From positions 20,701 through 84,700 of the forward strand of contig LSSL01000314.1 of the NCBI GenBank assembly GCA_001953115.1: DNA of 64,000 bases, in the 5' to 3' direction. Below the pieces are notes generated by a model that had not been told where the DNA came from, ran no database searches, and saw only the letters and a list, made by a program, of their open reading frames with translations. The stretch is from Smittium mucronatum (taxonomy: Eukaryota > Kickxellomycota > Harpellomycetes > Harpellales > Legeriomycetaceae). Both the position numbers and the translations under genes were made by a program. Below, in pieces: positions 1-13,600 of this stretch; positions within the stretch are counted from its first letter, which is position 1; each line of letters starts with the position of its first letter.

Positions 1-1
1 C

Positions 2-1747
2 AGTATTGATCCTGATCGTCGAAATACGTTTTGTGAAAGATTCATCATAATGCTAGCGAAGGTTTCAAAACTTGAAGGGCTCGAATTCAGTCCATTTTTG
101 GAATACATCAAGCTTCATTATTCCAATGGTTTACCAGACGCTAATCCGATAGTTTCTATTGAGCGAGTTGAGGAAATATGTAAAAATATGGAAATCTCAG
201 AGGCTATTATCTGGTTGTACCTCCAGCAAAACGATTATCAAAATGCTCTATATTATTGTCTGAATGAGCTTAAAAAGATTGAATTTAATACACTCGAAGC
301 TTCATACCATAATGATGATATATTTTCATCAAAAAAGCTTATTACCACAAAGATTGATATTTCTGAAAGCTCGAGTCAATCTAGATTGGAGCTTGAATTT
401 TCCACTAATAGAAAAAATTCACTAAATGCTGGCGACATAAATTATGCACTGCAAAAAAAGTATGAAATAAGTAAAAATGATCAACCATCTTTAGATATAA
501 CAGGGAAGTTAAATTCCATTACTGAGGGATGTTTATTTATTTGTAAATCTGCTTCTGCGCCTTATATAAGAAACACCGAAGATTACAAAGCTCGTGTTTC
601 AACACCTATTTCTGATAGTAACGAGATTTTACAGCCGCAGTTTGAAGACCTGTGGCTTGAAGCTATTTTTACTTATGTGTCTTTAATGTTTCCAGATTCA
701 TTACAAACTATGAATAGTAACGAGAATCTTAACCTTTATTTTGACTCCCCCGATTCATGTATAAATATCGCCTTTAATGATTCTATTCCTAATAAATACA
801 TGGAGGTACTCTGTCATAACTGCATAAAAATCGTTGATTCTTTTGCACAATATTCATTAAAATGCCATCTTCCATCATCTGTTGCTGCGGTTTTAAAAAA
901 ATTCCTTTTTAAAGAGCCTGAAATTCCATTAAATTTAACAAACCTAAACCATCCTGGTCCTAATGTTTCGAGCAAAAAACCAACACCTGAATTAACTCTT
1001 ACTAGCTTAAGTTATAGATTTAAATTCCTTGCTGTTGAAATTAGCTCAATATTCTCAAAGAAAAAAAGTTTACTTTCCCTAATCAGTAAAATACTCAACC
1101 TTGATTTATTCAATCTAGTTATGAAGCATTACGTTTTTTCTAAAAATGGATTCAGGTTGACTGCGCCTAATATTAATAAGCCCATCAAGTTTAATGATAT
1201 TGCCACTTTTGGGGATAATTCACCCCATCCAAGCCAAACATTTGTAATCGATGAAAACCAGTTTCAAAATCACTTTCCACACAAACCACAGTCTCGACCA
1301 GCTAAATCTATTTGGGATTGTAATATTTGCTCGCTCCCGCTATTTCGTGATGACCGTCGAGAAACCGCTTTAAAAAGATTTTCAACAATTTCCAAGATCT
1401 ATTACACTCAAATAAACCTTCTCAAGCTCAAAGATATAGTCACAAAAACTTCACCAAATTCCCAAAGTAATACCTGGAGAATAGTTAAACATCAGAACAA
1501 TCAAGTTCGTAAAATATACCATCAAGGCTTAAAAAAGTTATCTAATTATAGTGAACTTAACAAAACAAATCTCAATAATGCATTCACTTCTGACTCTAAT
1601 AGTACAGAAGTTAAGAATTTCGATAAAAATTCTAAAAAAGTTGTAATTTTCGCATGCGGACATGGATTCCATTTATCATGCTTGGAGAAATTGCATCCTA
1701 ATTCTTATGACCATCTTGTAAATTCATATTGCCATATTTGCAAATGA
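2..1747 (+). CDS. Vps8-like CORVET subunit, C-terminal part (5' end outside window)
   Basis: The frame is open from base 2, so the gene begins before the window; the first ATG (50) is probably internal. What is seen: an N-terminal helical stretch of the kind found in the clathrin-repeat/TPR part of Vps tethering proteins (around 80-330 nt), a long low-complexity Ser/Asn/Lys-rich middle, and a C-terminal RING-type finger. The finger starts with W-D-C-N-I-C (about 1315-1332) and closes with C-G-H-G-F-H-L-S-C and C-H-I-C just before the TGA stop at 1745. Class C/CORVET/HOPS proteins Vps8, Vps11, Vps18 and Vps41 end this way; the order of helical repeats followed by a late RING with a hydrophobic V-V-I-F before the C-G-H suits Vps8 best. 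Vps8 is the Rab5-binding CORVET subunit in early endosome tethering. The loop between the first and second Cys pairs is unusually long (about 107 residues). An AATAAA-like sequence lies near 1771. Another Vps RING subunit remains possible. Confidence 0.6.
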   Translation, partial: SIDPDRRNTFCERFIIMLAKVSKLEGLEFSPFLEYIKLHYSNGLPDANPIVSIERVEEICKNMEISEAIIWLYLQQNDYQNALYYCLNELKKIEFNTLEASYHNDDIFSSKKLITTKIDISESSSQSRLELEFSTNRKNSLNAGDINYALQKKYEISKNDQPSLDITGKLNSITEGCLFICKSASAPYIRNTEDYKARVSTPISDSNEILQPQFEDLWLEAIFTYVSLMFPDSLQTMNSNENLNLYFDSPDSCINIAFNDSIPNKYMEVLCHNCIKIVDSFAQYSLKCHLPSSVAAVLKKFLFKEPEIPLNLTNLNHPGPNVSSKKPTPELTLTSLSYRFKFLAVEISSIFSKKKSLLSLISKILNLDLFNLVMKHYVFSKNGFRLTAPNINKPIKFNDIATFGDNSPHPSQTFVIDENQFQNHFPHKPQSRPAKSIWDCNICSLPLFRDDRRETALKRFSTISKIYYTQINLLKLKDIVTKTSPNSQSNTWRIVKHQNNQVRKIYHQGLKKLSNYSELNKTNLNNAFTSDSNSTEVKNFDKNSKKVVIFACGHGFHLSCLEKLHPNSYDHLVNSYCHICK

Positions 1748-3186
1748 GATTTTGTACTGTTTTTTAAGATAATAAAACGAAGGAATTTATACTTTAAAGT
1801 TTAATTATTTTTTATCATACTTCAGATACCAGTTATTGCTATTTTAAAGATATTTATTGATCATTTTTTTCTGTAGAATGATTAGCTTTCGATTCGGATC
1901 AATGATAATTTTGTAATATTTGTGTTTCTTCATGGTTTAGTTGGAAAATTTCAAGTATGCGAATTTCTTCATACTGAAGAATCATTTTTTGAACAAAATC
2001 GATTAAATAGCCGATTTTTTTAAACAAATCGGCTCTAATCAGTTCATGAAAAGTTCTGTAAGTTGGATCCAACTTCGGGAGTTGAGCCCGAATCAGCGAA
2101 TAGACCTCCAGGAATTTGAAACTTATGAATATATCGATTTTAAACCGTTCAGCCCCTGGTAAATTAAGTCAGATCAGAAAACTTCTTAGTGGGGAAGGGG
2201 TTTTTTTAAAAAAAAATCACCTCCACGATATCGGAGCTTGAAAAATAATTGAATTAAAAACATCGAGAATTTCTTGATAGCATTTTCCCACCCGTATATT
2301 GATAATGGAGGGTATTAAAGACATGCTAGATCCCTTGAACTCATTTAAAACGTGTAAAGATCTGCTATAAAGGCGAGGCAGATCTGGGTAGGGAGTTTTT
2401 TTGAAATTAAATTTTTTTTTTTCAAAAAAATTATTATATTTTTACATAATTTATTGAGTTTTGAATAATTTTTGTTTAAAAAAATACAAAATTATTAAAG
2501 ACGCATGGATTTGTGTCTTTAATACTAGTCTTCCGTGTTTTCCGTGAGATATTAGGATTCATATTTAATAGGTTGTAAAGCCTTCACAATAAAATTCATA
2601 CAAATTCAAAGGATCTGTGTCACAATTTGAGTATTCTTCAATACTGGGCTTCCTAAAATAAAAAAAAGTTAAATCGAAATAAATTCTTTCTATTAAAAAA
2701 ATAATTTGTTTCAAGAAACCAAATTACACCAATATAATTCCTTAGAATATACGAGGAATTGATATTAATTATAGACCATATCTATATTTGAATCGATTAA
2801 AGTAATAGCGACGTTTTAAAAATCAAAAAAAAAAAAAATTAATTATTTGGGAAAAAAATAAAATAAAATAAAATTAATAAAGGAAAGATCTTGAAGCATA
2901 TATACCACATATTTGATTCAAACTACTTTGAATTCAAAAGTTTTAAGTTTTATCTATGGATATTTTATTTAAAATTAATGTCATGGTAAATTAAAAAATG
3001 TAAATTCCCCCTGTTACAGATGTTTTTTTTATAAAACTTTTTTTTTTTGTTTTAAAAATTGTAGTATATCTTATTAAATAGATATCATTATTTACCCTAT
3101 TCTTTTCAAACTGAATATTTTTTTAAAAAAAATTAAAAATATATATATGTATATATTATTAAAATTTCATCAAGCAATTTTCAAGA
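1748..3186. other. AT-rich intergenic DNA downstream of the Vps8-like gene
   Basis: No supported gene. The part from about 2000 to 2420 is less AT-rich than its surroundings but is broken by stops in all frames. The rest is homopolymer-rich A/T sequence leading to the assembly gap. Confidence 0.6.
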
Positions 3187-3834
3187 NNNNNNNNNNNNNN
3201 NNNNNNNNNNNNNNNNNNNNNNNNNNNNNNNNNNNNNNNNNNNNNNNNNNNNNNNNNNNNNNNNNNNNNNNNNNNNNNNNNNNNNNNNNNNNNNNNNNNN
3301 NNNNNNNNNNNNNNNNNNNNNNNNNNNNNNNNNNNNNNNNNNNNNNNNNNNNNNNNNNNNNNNNNNNNNNNNNNNNNNNNNNNNNNNNNNNNNNNNNNNN
3401 NNNNNNNNNNNNNNNNNNNNNNNNNNNNNNNNNNNNNNNNNNNNNNNNNNNNNNNNNNNNNNNNNNNNNNNNNNNNNNNNNNNNNNNNNNNNNNNNNNNN
3501 NNNNNNNNNNNNNNNNNNNNNNNNNNNNNNNNNNNNNNNNNNNNNNNNNNNNNNNNNNNNNNNNNNNNNNNNNNNNNNNNNNNNNNNNNNNNNNNNNNNN
3601 NNNNNNNNNNNNNNNNNNNNNNNNNNNNNNNNNNNNNNNNNNNNNNNNNNNNNNNNNNNNNNNNNNNNNNNNNNNNNNNNNNNNNNNNNNNNNNNNNNNN
3701 NNNNNNNNNNNNNNNNNNNNNNNNNNNNNNNNNNNNNNNNNNNNNNNNNNNNNNNNNNNNNNNNNNNNNNNNNNNNNNNNNNNNNNNNNNNNNNNNNNNN
3801 NNNNNNNNNNNNNNNNNNNNNNNNNNNNNNNNNN
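3187..3834. other. Assembly gap (648 N)
   Basis: An unbroken run of N. Any reading frame crossing it is an artefact. The flanks are extremely AT-rich, which is a usual reason for such gaps. Confidence 0.99.
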
Positions 3835-4978
3835 ACTATATTAATTTAATGTTATTACATATTCATTTTTATTACTAATTTTTTCTTTTTATTTTAATTC
3901 CTTTTAATTATAAATATTTAAATATTTTAAATATATCGCATATAAAAAAAGAGTTTTAAATTTTTTTTAAATTATTTGAAACCAAGATATAATTCTTATA
4001 AAAATTTCTAATAATATACTATTAGAAGAAAAATGTATGTTTATTTTTTGTTTTCAAGATGCTATTATTTTTGGCTTTCTAAAAAATAAACTTTTATCCT
4101 CTTAAAGAAAAATTTTATTTACAATAAACATAATTTCCAACTTATCCATCTTTTTTTTATTTTTTAAATAGAAAATTTAATTAATTAAATATTTTTCAAT
4201 TAAAAAATATTATATCATAAATTTTTACTTCCAAAGAATATTTATTATAAGATTTATGATGTATTAATAAGTCTAAAAAATGTTTTTAATCATCTTATTT
4301 AAATAATTCTGTTTTTTATTTTTCAATTATACTAGAATTTTTGGAAGTAAAAAATAACAAAACTAGAATATCAATTTATTATATTTGAAACACTTTTAAT
4401 TATTAATTTTTTTAAACAAGCTGTATTTAATATTTCATCCGAGCCTATAATAAATCTATTAGTTTTCTGATATTAGCTACATGTATTGGTTAAACACTCT
4501 TTAACTTTAATTAAGATAACACGTCAGATAATAGCTCCAATATTGGTAATAATTATTTCCTTAGAAATAAAAAACATTACATCTGATATATATAATTTTT
4601 CTAAAGCATTAAATGTATATTTAATTGAATTACATCGATATTTAAATTTCCTTTTTTATATTTTCACGGGAACTACATTTTTTAAATTTTTTTCTTCATT
4701 ATTAAGTTATTCCAAACTTTATCAATCCATTATGCGAGGATTAAATAGAAAAATAAGGATCGACAATCATATTTTTTTTTAATTAAGAGACTTTATTATT
4801 TTTATTATTTTAAGCCTCGATTATTTGTTTTTTGATATTTAAAAGTTTAAAAATTTTATTTCAGAAAAAAAATTATAGAAAATCTAAATCGGTAGCTTTC
4901 TTAACGAATCAATTATTACCTTTTTTTTATCACTAAATTCAATTAAAGAAATCTCTAATAGAAATAATTATAATAAAA
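3835..4978. other. AT-rich intergenic DNA between the gap and a dispersed repeat
   Basis: No gene supported. A 98-codon frame at 4486-4782 starts at TTG, is rich in Ile/Leu/Phe/Lys as expected from random AT-rich sequence, and has no recognisable motif. Confidence 0.5.
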
Positions 4979-5780
4979 TGTTAGGACCCGCATTCTCGTC
5001 CTAGGTGAAGCTACGCCCTTTTTGTAGTCCGAAAGTCTTAGCACACTTGAGGTTTTTTTTTAGTCACTTTATTTTAGTAGTATAGCTTAGTTAGTTTTTC
5101 CTTAGTTTTTGAATATAATTAATTTTATATTATTTGCTTTCGTTTTATTTGTTTAGTTCGTTGGGTTAGTTATAGTTTTATTTCTTTCGTGGACTGGGAT
5201 TATTACCCGTAAGTCAGTTCTATATTTCATTAGTAGTTCTTTAGTGGAGGTATTATCTTCTATAGTGCTATGGGCTGGTTAAGCGCAACCATGAGTTGTT
5301 CGAGTCCGGTGCTTACCCTTACGTATTTGCCCAGGATGTGGACGCTTGGCGAGAGGTGGCGGAAGATAGGGATAGTGAGGCCTGGGCTTCGACCTCTATT
5401 TATGCACTTGAACTGAGCGAAGACTTAAAGCCACCGTTCAACTTGGCGGGGTAACCATTTATTGAGGAGCTTGTATCATCCTTGCTGGGGCTTTCGTTAA
5501 GTTCCGGTCCCAACTCCCCGGTAAGTTTCTTGCCTATTATTACTACCTTGGGGACTGTACAAAAAATTAGTGTAGTCAGTACAGAAAGCAACGGGCGAAG
5601 TGTGGATAGGCGAAGTAAAGGAGTAATACCTGCCCTAAGGTCTCTGTTGGGTGAGGGCGAAGAGTATGCTAGTGATGTTATAGTCGACGTTGCCTCACCT
5701 TTAGCTGAATAACAACAGTTTCGAAGCGAGGATTTGTACCGGTCTAACTGGTATAGAGAATCCGCTTCCGAAAATGATAA
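4979..5780 (+). repeat. Dispersed repeat copy 1, with decayed ORF
   Basis: Copy 1 of a roughly 0.8-kb repeat family also present at about 46700-47517 (-) and 49246-50030 (+). It opens with a small inverted pair, TAGGAC and GTCCTA, then a T-rich leader of about 290 nt ending near 'cgtggactgggattatt', then a coding-like part, and it ends with a conserved block containing 'gagaatccgcttcc'. It is more GC-rich than its surroundings. The family borders are estimated from where similarity between copies stops; no target-site duplication was established. Confidence 0.75.
5270..5711 (+). pseudogene. Unrecognised repeat-borne ORF, copy 1 (frameshift and stop)
   Basis: The translation aligns with the minus-strand reading of copy 2: both have N-H-(E/D)-L near the start, then A-Y-P, then D/E-A-W-(R/Q)-E-V and R-D-S, then N-L-A-G. 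Further on both share D-R-x-S-K, then Q-F-R-S and W-Y-R-E-S-A-S at the repeat's 3' end. Relative to copy 2 the start ATG (5270) appears to be followed by a one-base deletion, and a TAA at 5452 interrupts the same frame. The intact product would be about 150-170 residues, acidic and without a recognised domain. Position inside a repeat suggests a gag-like or other transposon protein, but that is inference. Confidence 0.5.
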
Positions 5781-7006
5781 ATTTTGCGCAAAAAATAAAA
5801 ACGAGTTTAAATTTAAAAAATTATTTATATAGAATATTTTCAGGCTGAAAACATTATTTCCTGTTTTTTATTTTTTAATATTATAGAATAGGTGTGTTAT
5901 TATCTATTTAATTTAGAATTTGCATCATATCAGTGGATTTTTGACCATAAAAACTAACTATCATAATTAGTTTAACATTTATTGGGGGTGATATTAATTA
6001 ATGATCTAAATGAAATCGGTTTTTTTGGGAATCTAATCTAAAATATACATTTTAACTAATATTATTTCTACAAGTAGACATTGATCGTTTTCAAGATACG
6101 TTTTTTTTTCAGTAAATTGTTTATTGTAGTCTGATAATAGAATCAAAAAAGTTATTTAATTTTAAAAATTATTATTTTGAAATAAATAAATAATAATAAT
6201 TTGTTTGAAATGACATAAAATTTAAAGAAAGGATTAAATTCAATTTTTAAAATGAAAGATTAGAATTAAAAGGTTACAAAATTTTATTTGTGAATTAAAA
6301 TATTTGAACCATCAATTGGTCACGAGGTGAGATTTTGGCATCGAATTTTCATTTAATAAATAAATAAAAAAATACATTCAATAATTAAGAACATAAAAAT
6401 ATAATTAATAGATACTCTTTATTTATTTATTCAATAGTTTTCTAAATATAATAAGTTAAATGCAAAACACATAAAATTATGTGTTTTTGAAAATAATGGT
6501 GGAATTAAATTCACGATAGTTGCATGAAATCAAATTTATAGAATAAATAGTTCAATAAATAATCCAAAATTGAATACTAAAGAAAAAAGGAAAGAAATCT
6601 AAATTTTAAATGATAAATTGGTCGAAAAAATAAAAGAATAGAGATATTTAAACGAACAAAGAGGATTCAAATTGAGTATGATTATAAACTAGAAAAATGA
6701 TATGAAACGTGAAATAAGATAACCAGAAATGAATAAATAACTGTTCGTGCCATGAATAATCGAAGGTTTCACATGAGAAATTTAGCTATAAATTTTTTTT
6801 AAGAATCATTACTTTCAGCTAATAAATCTGTACTAAAATGAAGTTAGTTTTCTATACACAAAATATTGAAAAAAATATTTTTTTGTGTACTTATAATTTT
6901 AAACAGATATCGAACCATGATTAATCTCAGAAAACTTAAAAATGAAAAATCGCAATTTTTTTAACGCTTTTATTTGAATAAGATTGAAAAAGGTTTTAAA
7001 AATAGC

Positions 7007-7044
<38 letters not shown>

Positions 7045-7053
7045 AATAAATAA
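7007..7053. repeat. ATA / AATA microsatellite
   Basis: About ten ATA trinucleotide units pass directly into AATA tetranucleotide units. Confidence 0.95.
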
Positions 7054-7604
7054 CACCCTTAACCTTATATTAACCAAAAAATGTTAAAAAATCATCCCAA
7101 AGTTCAGGAGCATGTACACCCTCTGAGACCCTTGTAAATTTTACCGATTAAAATTTTTTTAAGAATAATGGACAGAAAAAGTAGATATCCCTCACATATG
7201 AATTTCGTCGTGAATTTACCATTTTAGACACGATAACTACCTAAGTGGAGTGATTCTTATTTACTCAATCAAAAAATTTATTGGATTTCTTCATTTCTAA
7301 ATATTGATTCATTAAAAATATTAGCAGAATGTTAAATTTTATTTCTAAAAGGATAACCATATAGAATTTTTAGAAAAATGAACTAAAAAAAAATAATGGC
7401 TTTAAATAGTTTATAAAAATCAGCCAAATATATGCAAAAAAATGGAGCTTTAAACAGATTTTTTAATAATATATGATTTCACCGTCATGCAAACAGAAAA
7501 ATCAAAAAAATACTTATAAATATTCAAATTTTTTATTTTTAATTCGATTGCTAATTTTTTTTAATCAATAAAAAAAGATTTCTATATTAGGAAACTCTGG
7601 ATCT

Positions 7605-7672
7605 TGCCATTATAATTAAAATTTTATTATCAATTAAAATGGTCTTAATAATAAAAAATTTTTATAATGGCA
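7605..7672. repeat. Short imperfect hairpin
   Basis: The ends 'tgccattata' and 'tataatggca' are inverted copies, and the pairing continues inward for about 25 nt per arm with few mismatches, enclosing about 16 nt. It could be a tiny foldback element or a chance AT-rich structure; the GC-containing tips (GCC/GGC) make chance less likely. Confidence 0.6.
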
Positions 7673-10600
7673 TGAAGTAAATTTATTATAACCCATCTTA
7701 TGTTTCTTTTTTTGAATTTATTATTACAGAAAATTTATAAATGTAAACATTTTATTATATTATTACATCCCAGTGCAGCACACTAGATCTCTCATACCAT
7801 TGTGACTTTGGATCCAGGTCATATTCCATTTAAAAAAGATTAATATTGCTGTGATTTACTAAGCAAATATATACAATATATATAGGTATAAATATAAATA
7901 TTTTTGGGTGTATTTTTTAAAAATATTATAAATAACTTGGTATTTGAGAAGCACAGAAACTTAAATATAAAATTATATTGTTTTTATGTTATTTATTTTT
8001 GAATTTTAAAAAAAAATTAATAGGGTTAATAAGTGTTTTAATCTATTTATGTATTGATTTATAATTTTTAAACTTATTTTCTTGAATATTTTGGTTTTTT
8101 TAATATGAGTAATTGTGATACGTAAAAAATAATCTAACCTAATCAAACAGTATTCACTCGCATGTATGATTTATATGTGTCCAATTTTTATATTATAAAT
8201 ACTATTTAATGTATATCATAGAAAAAAAGCTTTTAAATACTAAGTGAAAGCATTTGAAAAAAGCTTAACTTAATTGAATCGTTTCAAAGAATATTCTTTT
8301 AAATCTTTTTTTTTTTTTTTGCATTTTCATGATAATCCTAATTAAGATCTTCTATAATACGAACGATTTTATAATTACAATATGATTAATCCTACTCCGA
8401 TAAGCTGTATATTTTTAAGAATTCAAGAATACTCAAGACTATTACTCAAATAAAATGCTAAAGCTAGGTATAAAAGAAGTAAAGTTTTGGTTTTATATTC
8501 AACATATTTCTAAAAAAATTTAATTTTTAATCTGATTTATAAACTCAGAAAAAGTTTATTTAGTTTATTTTTTATTACATTCTATTAATAATAGATGTAA
8601 AAGGTCTGTCGAGACTTTAGGATATCACATTTAAAAATATAAATTGAAATTGAAATAAGTAACACTTCATCTAATTTAACCTGATTGATAAAAGATTCGA
8701 TAATTACGTAAAAGTATTATATTGATTAAAAAAATACAAAATAAAATAAAATAAAATATAAAAAACCTTATATGGTTGCGTGATTATTTTTTTTATTTTT
8801 TTCTTGATTCTGGAATCTGTATATGAGAAAATATTTTGTATATAATTGATTGATTTATTAAGTGGCTATTTTTAACCAAAAATAATGGGATTTATAACAT
8901 ATGGGCCTTAAAAAATGCACTGATATTCATTTTGGGGGGTTTCTTACTGCTATTTTATGTATCTAATCGAAATAATAGAAAAAAGAAAATCTAAAAATAC
9001 AGAAAAAAAATTTCAATCATGTGTTTACCCTGTTAAAATGATTTAAGTTTTGTAATAATACCCAATAAGAAACACAATTCGTGTTTCGATATCGATTAAA
9101 ATATATTATTTAGCCTTTTTTCGTATGGAATCTAACAGAAGGAACAATTTTATCCCCCACCCCCCTCACATAAATACAAGAAATATTTCAGTAAAAATAA
9201 TCTTTTTAAATTTTTTGAGCCAAAAATCATTGAGGCTTTTAGGTATTTAATTTAAATTATATTTTTAAAAGTAATTATAAATGTAAATTGTCCATTATAG
9301 AAGGGATTAGATGTTATTTTTTCATTTAAAATATGATTTTTTTTGATTTAATTGACCTTTTTCATATCTTGGAAGGATTTGCAAATAACAAGCTCTTTAT
9401 TTAATCAGCCATCATTTTTAAATTTTTTAACATTATGAAATTACTAGAACCAATATTTCTAAGTAGGCCTTGTTGATTTTTTTTATTTGAAGCCTCTGAA
9501 CAAAAATATTAGAAAAATTATCTTATAAATATGTTTAATATATGAGGTTTATAAAGTTTTTATAACTATTACCAACCCATTCCTTACAAAAATAGGGTGT
9601 TTTTATTTAATCTGGGTATTTCTTATTAGCTTTGTGCGTTTATAAAAGTTTCATTAAACCCACATGAAGCCATATTTTTAAAACATGACTTCAAAATTTA
9701 ATTAGATTGAGTATTAATATCACTTTTAATAGATAAAAACACACAATTCGTCCTCATATCTGGATTTTGATTTTTATTCATCCATCTCAAAACTAGAAAA
9801 TAGGTTTAAGGTTAATAATGCCTTAACTTTAAAATAATCTATGAAAGAATAAAATTATGTTTCTCTCATCCACTTTAAAATAAAATAGGTGGATCAATGT
9901 TTTATTTTTAACAAAAAATTACATGCACTAGGGCTCAAATTTTTTTTTATCTATTGATGGGGGGGAGGGGGGTTTATTTTATGATGATTTAATTTCCATT
10001 ATAAATACTAATAGTCTTACTTAAATTATCTTTAAAAGGCCTATTTTTAAATATTTTATACAATTTTTTTTTACACATATAAATATCCTTATTAATATTT
10101 CTTCACATCTATTAGATTCATTCTTTTGTACATGTTTCTTATAAAAAACTTTGAACGCCTTAATTTTGAATTAATTTTATCGATCTATTAATATTATCCA
10201 TAAAATTAATAGAATAAACAAAAGCATCATATTAAAAAATATCTCTATTTAAGTAAAAGCTTTTGTTAACTCTATAGTACTCATTACATTTAGTTGAAAA
10301 TAATATTGAAAAAAATGGTCAATTCCCAATAAAATATATATTTAAAAGCAGAAAAGTACTTGATTTTTATTGGTCGACTAGTGAGATTTTGCGAAATATC
10401 AAAAAAAAGACGTCTCTGTTATAAAAAACACTGGTTATTTTCCGACCCTTATAATACATAGGAAATATATTTATTTATTTATTAATGAAGAAAAAAGTTT
10501 TTGAAAATTTATCGAGATTTATTTTTGTGAAAATGAAAGAAAATTTCTATCTGTATAGCAATCTAAAGTTAAAAAATAAGTAATCTTTAATAGTGTGTAA

Positions 10601-13600
10601 TTTTTAAACTTCAAAATACCGATCTTAAATTGCTAATATCTCAAAATTCCATGATTTTTTGTTTAATTTTGATTGATCTTGTATTTTTCACAATAATAAT
10701 TTACATTTAGGACTGATTTTAAGTATATATATATGAATTTTTTTATTTTTTTTTTTCAAAAAAAATCTGCCCACTTGGAACTTTATGGAAGAAAATGGAT
10801 TCAGAATTTTTAAAATTTAACCTAATCTTCGGTAATATTGATATAAATTTTTTTAGAAAATAAAACAAAAAAAATTATATGTATTTATATAAATCTCATA
10901 AAATGGAAGAAAAAATTGAAAGATATTTATCCGTTAATACAGATAAATTTTATTAAAAGAAATAATAATTATAATCAATTTTTTCTTTATTCGAGGCTTG
11001 ATTTATTGAAATATTGAAAATTTTGATGACCTTCATTCCAAAAAAAAATGAGAAGAAATAGATTCTTACTTTAATAATATGATTTTATAACATTTTAATA
11101 AAAAATTAATTGTATTCTTAAATTTGGCATTTGTTTTTTAATAGTATATTGGTTCTTCAGATCCAAGAAAAACCCCCTCTATTGTAAAATTAAAATCAAT
11201 TATTGACTATCCAAAATACAATAAATAGATCCTAGTTATTTACAGATAATTAAAAAGGTTTGGTATAGAATTTGATATTATAAATTAGGTTTGAATTCAT
11301 CTAAGGTTTATTGGTATAAAATATAACCCCTCCAAAAAAAGCAAAATTTAGTTGTTTTAATAGATATATCGGCATTTTTCGCCTACAAAATATTTAACTC
11401 TAGCTTATAAATAATAAACTGATATTATTAGAAGCTTAAATCGTTTAAAATATAATCCAAAAAAAAGTATGGTCAAAGAATGATTTTGTTGAAACTTTGG
11501 TAATTGTGTTGAGTTTTTTCAGATTAATGAGAAAATGTGAGTCTCAGTTGCGTAAATTTGTTTTATTTTAGACGAATAAATCCACAAAAAAATTTCTGAA
11601 CCTTTTAAATTCTTAATTAATTTAATACGTTTCTTTTTATTTGCTTAATTAAATTATTCGATTTAACTTTATAAATTAATAAAGGAGTTTATTACTATAC
11701 CTACCTTTAAAAAAAATTGATATTTTAATCCGAAAATTTAAGGAATAAATATAACCTTATGATTTGAAGCTAAAGTTTATTTTAACATAAAATTATAAAT
11801 TAAATAGTAAGATAACTTTTAAAAAGTCCTGTTTTACTAATAAAAAATTTGGAGAATAAATAGGGTATATATTAAAAACATTTAAACTTTTATGAAAATT
11901 TAAAATGCAGTGAAATTCAATTAAGGCTTATATTTAGAAACAAAAGTTATATATAATATAATATTTATCAAGATTGCACCTCAAAACAAGGAAAAATATA
12001 ATTAATATTTGGGAAAAGATCTTTTTTTTTTTAAAAAAAGTTACATTCACTATTTATGAAGTATTTTTCATTGAATTGAAATTCTATAAATACTGTTAAA
12101 TTTATACGTTGTTAAAATTGGAAAATTTTTAAATACTTAGAAATTTATATTGATCAGTAGTTTTCTAGTGTTATTTTAACAAAATTATCTACGAAATCTT
12201 AAGAGCATGATATAAATTGAGTTATTTGCAATAGTTACGAAATTTTCGATATAAATGCGAATATATTATTTTGGAAAAAAAAAAACTATCTAACTTCGGT
12301 GAATGTATTTTTTCTTATTTAAAAAATTTAACTCGATGTACGAGTTTTGTGAAAAAGTCTAAACATCGATAATATAAATAAAAAAATGTTTATTCGCTGT
12401 ATATTAAATTATGCATTTTTTAAAAAAACTGGATAATTATTTTCAGCATAAGAGCAAAATTTGGATGCTAAAAATTTAACAAGTAATAAGAATCAATAAA
12501 AAATCACTGGTTTATAAATTAAATTTGTTAACAATTTAATGATACCAAAGCGAATTTGAATAATCATTTTATAATCAGATACAATATATGTTTTTTATTA
12601 GAAATTAATGTCATGGAAAACTTTATATTTTTCAAGAAAAATAAATAAATAATATAATTTCCCACTTTTTCGTGTTTTTATTTAAAAAGATCAATCGATA
12701 AATATAGTGATGAGAAATTTTTTTTTAGTTTTTAAAGGTGTTTGATTTTTTTTTCTAATTTTTCCTTACCATGAAATTAACTTGTAAATAAAAATAAAAT
12801 AAAAACTTTAATAAAATTTATTTTGATCAGTAACAAAAAATAACATACCATCTACATTAAGCCAAAAATTTGAAGATAAAATAACCAAAAATAGTGCCAT
12901 AAAATAAAAACTTGTTTCCATAAATTAAAATTATTTCAGTATAAACTATATATTTTTATTTTTCGGCAATTTTAAAAGTATATACATTTATTAATATAAA
13001 GTAGGGATGTGTAAATAAAATTTTATTATAAATTTTTTCAATTATAATTAATTTTATAATGAGTCAAGGCTTAATTTAGAAGTTAACCATTTAAAAAAAA
13101 CTGAGATATTTTCTTTTTTTTTCTCGGAAAATTTTCTTTCCTAATTTTTATTGATCTGTGATCATAAAATAGATTTTTTAAAAATAATTTTATCTGTAAT
13201 ATTTTTTATCTTTCAAAGTTTTATACGTAAAATCACCATTTTTATCACCATTATAATTTTAATGCCATATGTGGGATATTATCATAAACAGATAAATATT
13301 TTACAAATAGTCATGTAATGATTACCGTAAATTTTTCATTTATTGGCAAAAGCACTCTTAATTTATATTTAACAGAAAATTTTCGAATTATCCAAAAAAA
13401 AATTAGTGAATAAAAATTGAAAATTATAATGAGAATTTTTTTTTTAAAGAGGATCAGGAAAATGGTTTAAAGTAATTTTTAATTTTCAATTTTCAAAAAA
13501 AAAAACATTCTCTTTATAATTTTTTTTTGCAATATTATTTACAAAAGTTTAATATTCTTGAATAACTTTGAGAAATTTCAATATTTTTTTCAATGAAATT

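Noticed and set aside
3147..3878. 243-codon frame across the N run
   Set aside because: Almost wholly undefined bases; an artefact of the gap.
4486..4782. 98-codon frame in AT-rich DNA
   Set aside because: Starts at TTG, has composition expected of random AT-rich sequence, no motif and no splice-linked continuation.
13080..13530. Possible inverted arms in A/T-rich sequence
   Set aside because: Matches consist of A- and T-runs and short shared words only; no GC-containing landmark supports them.
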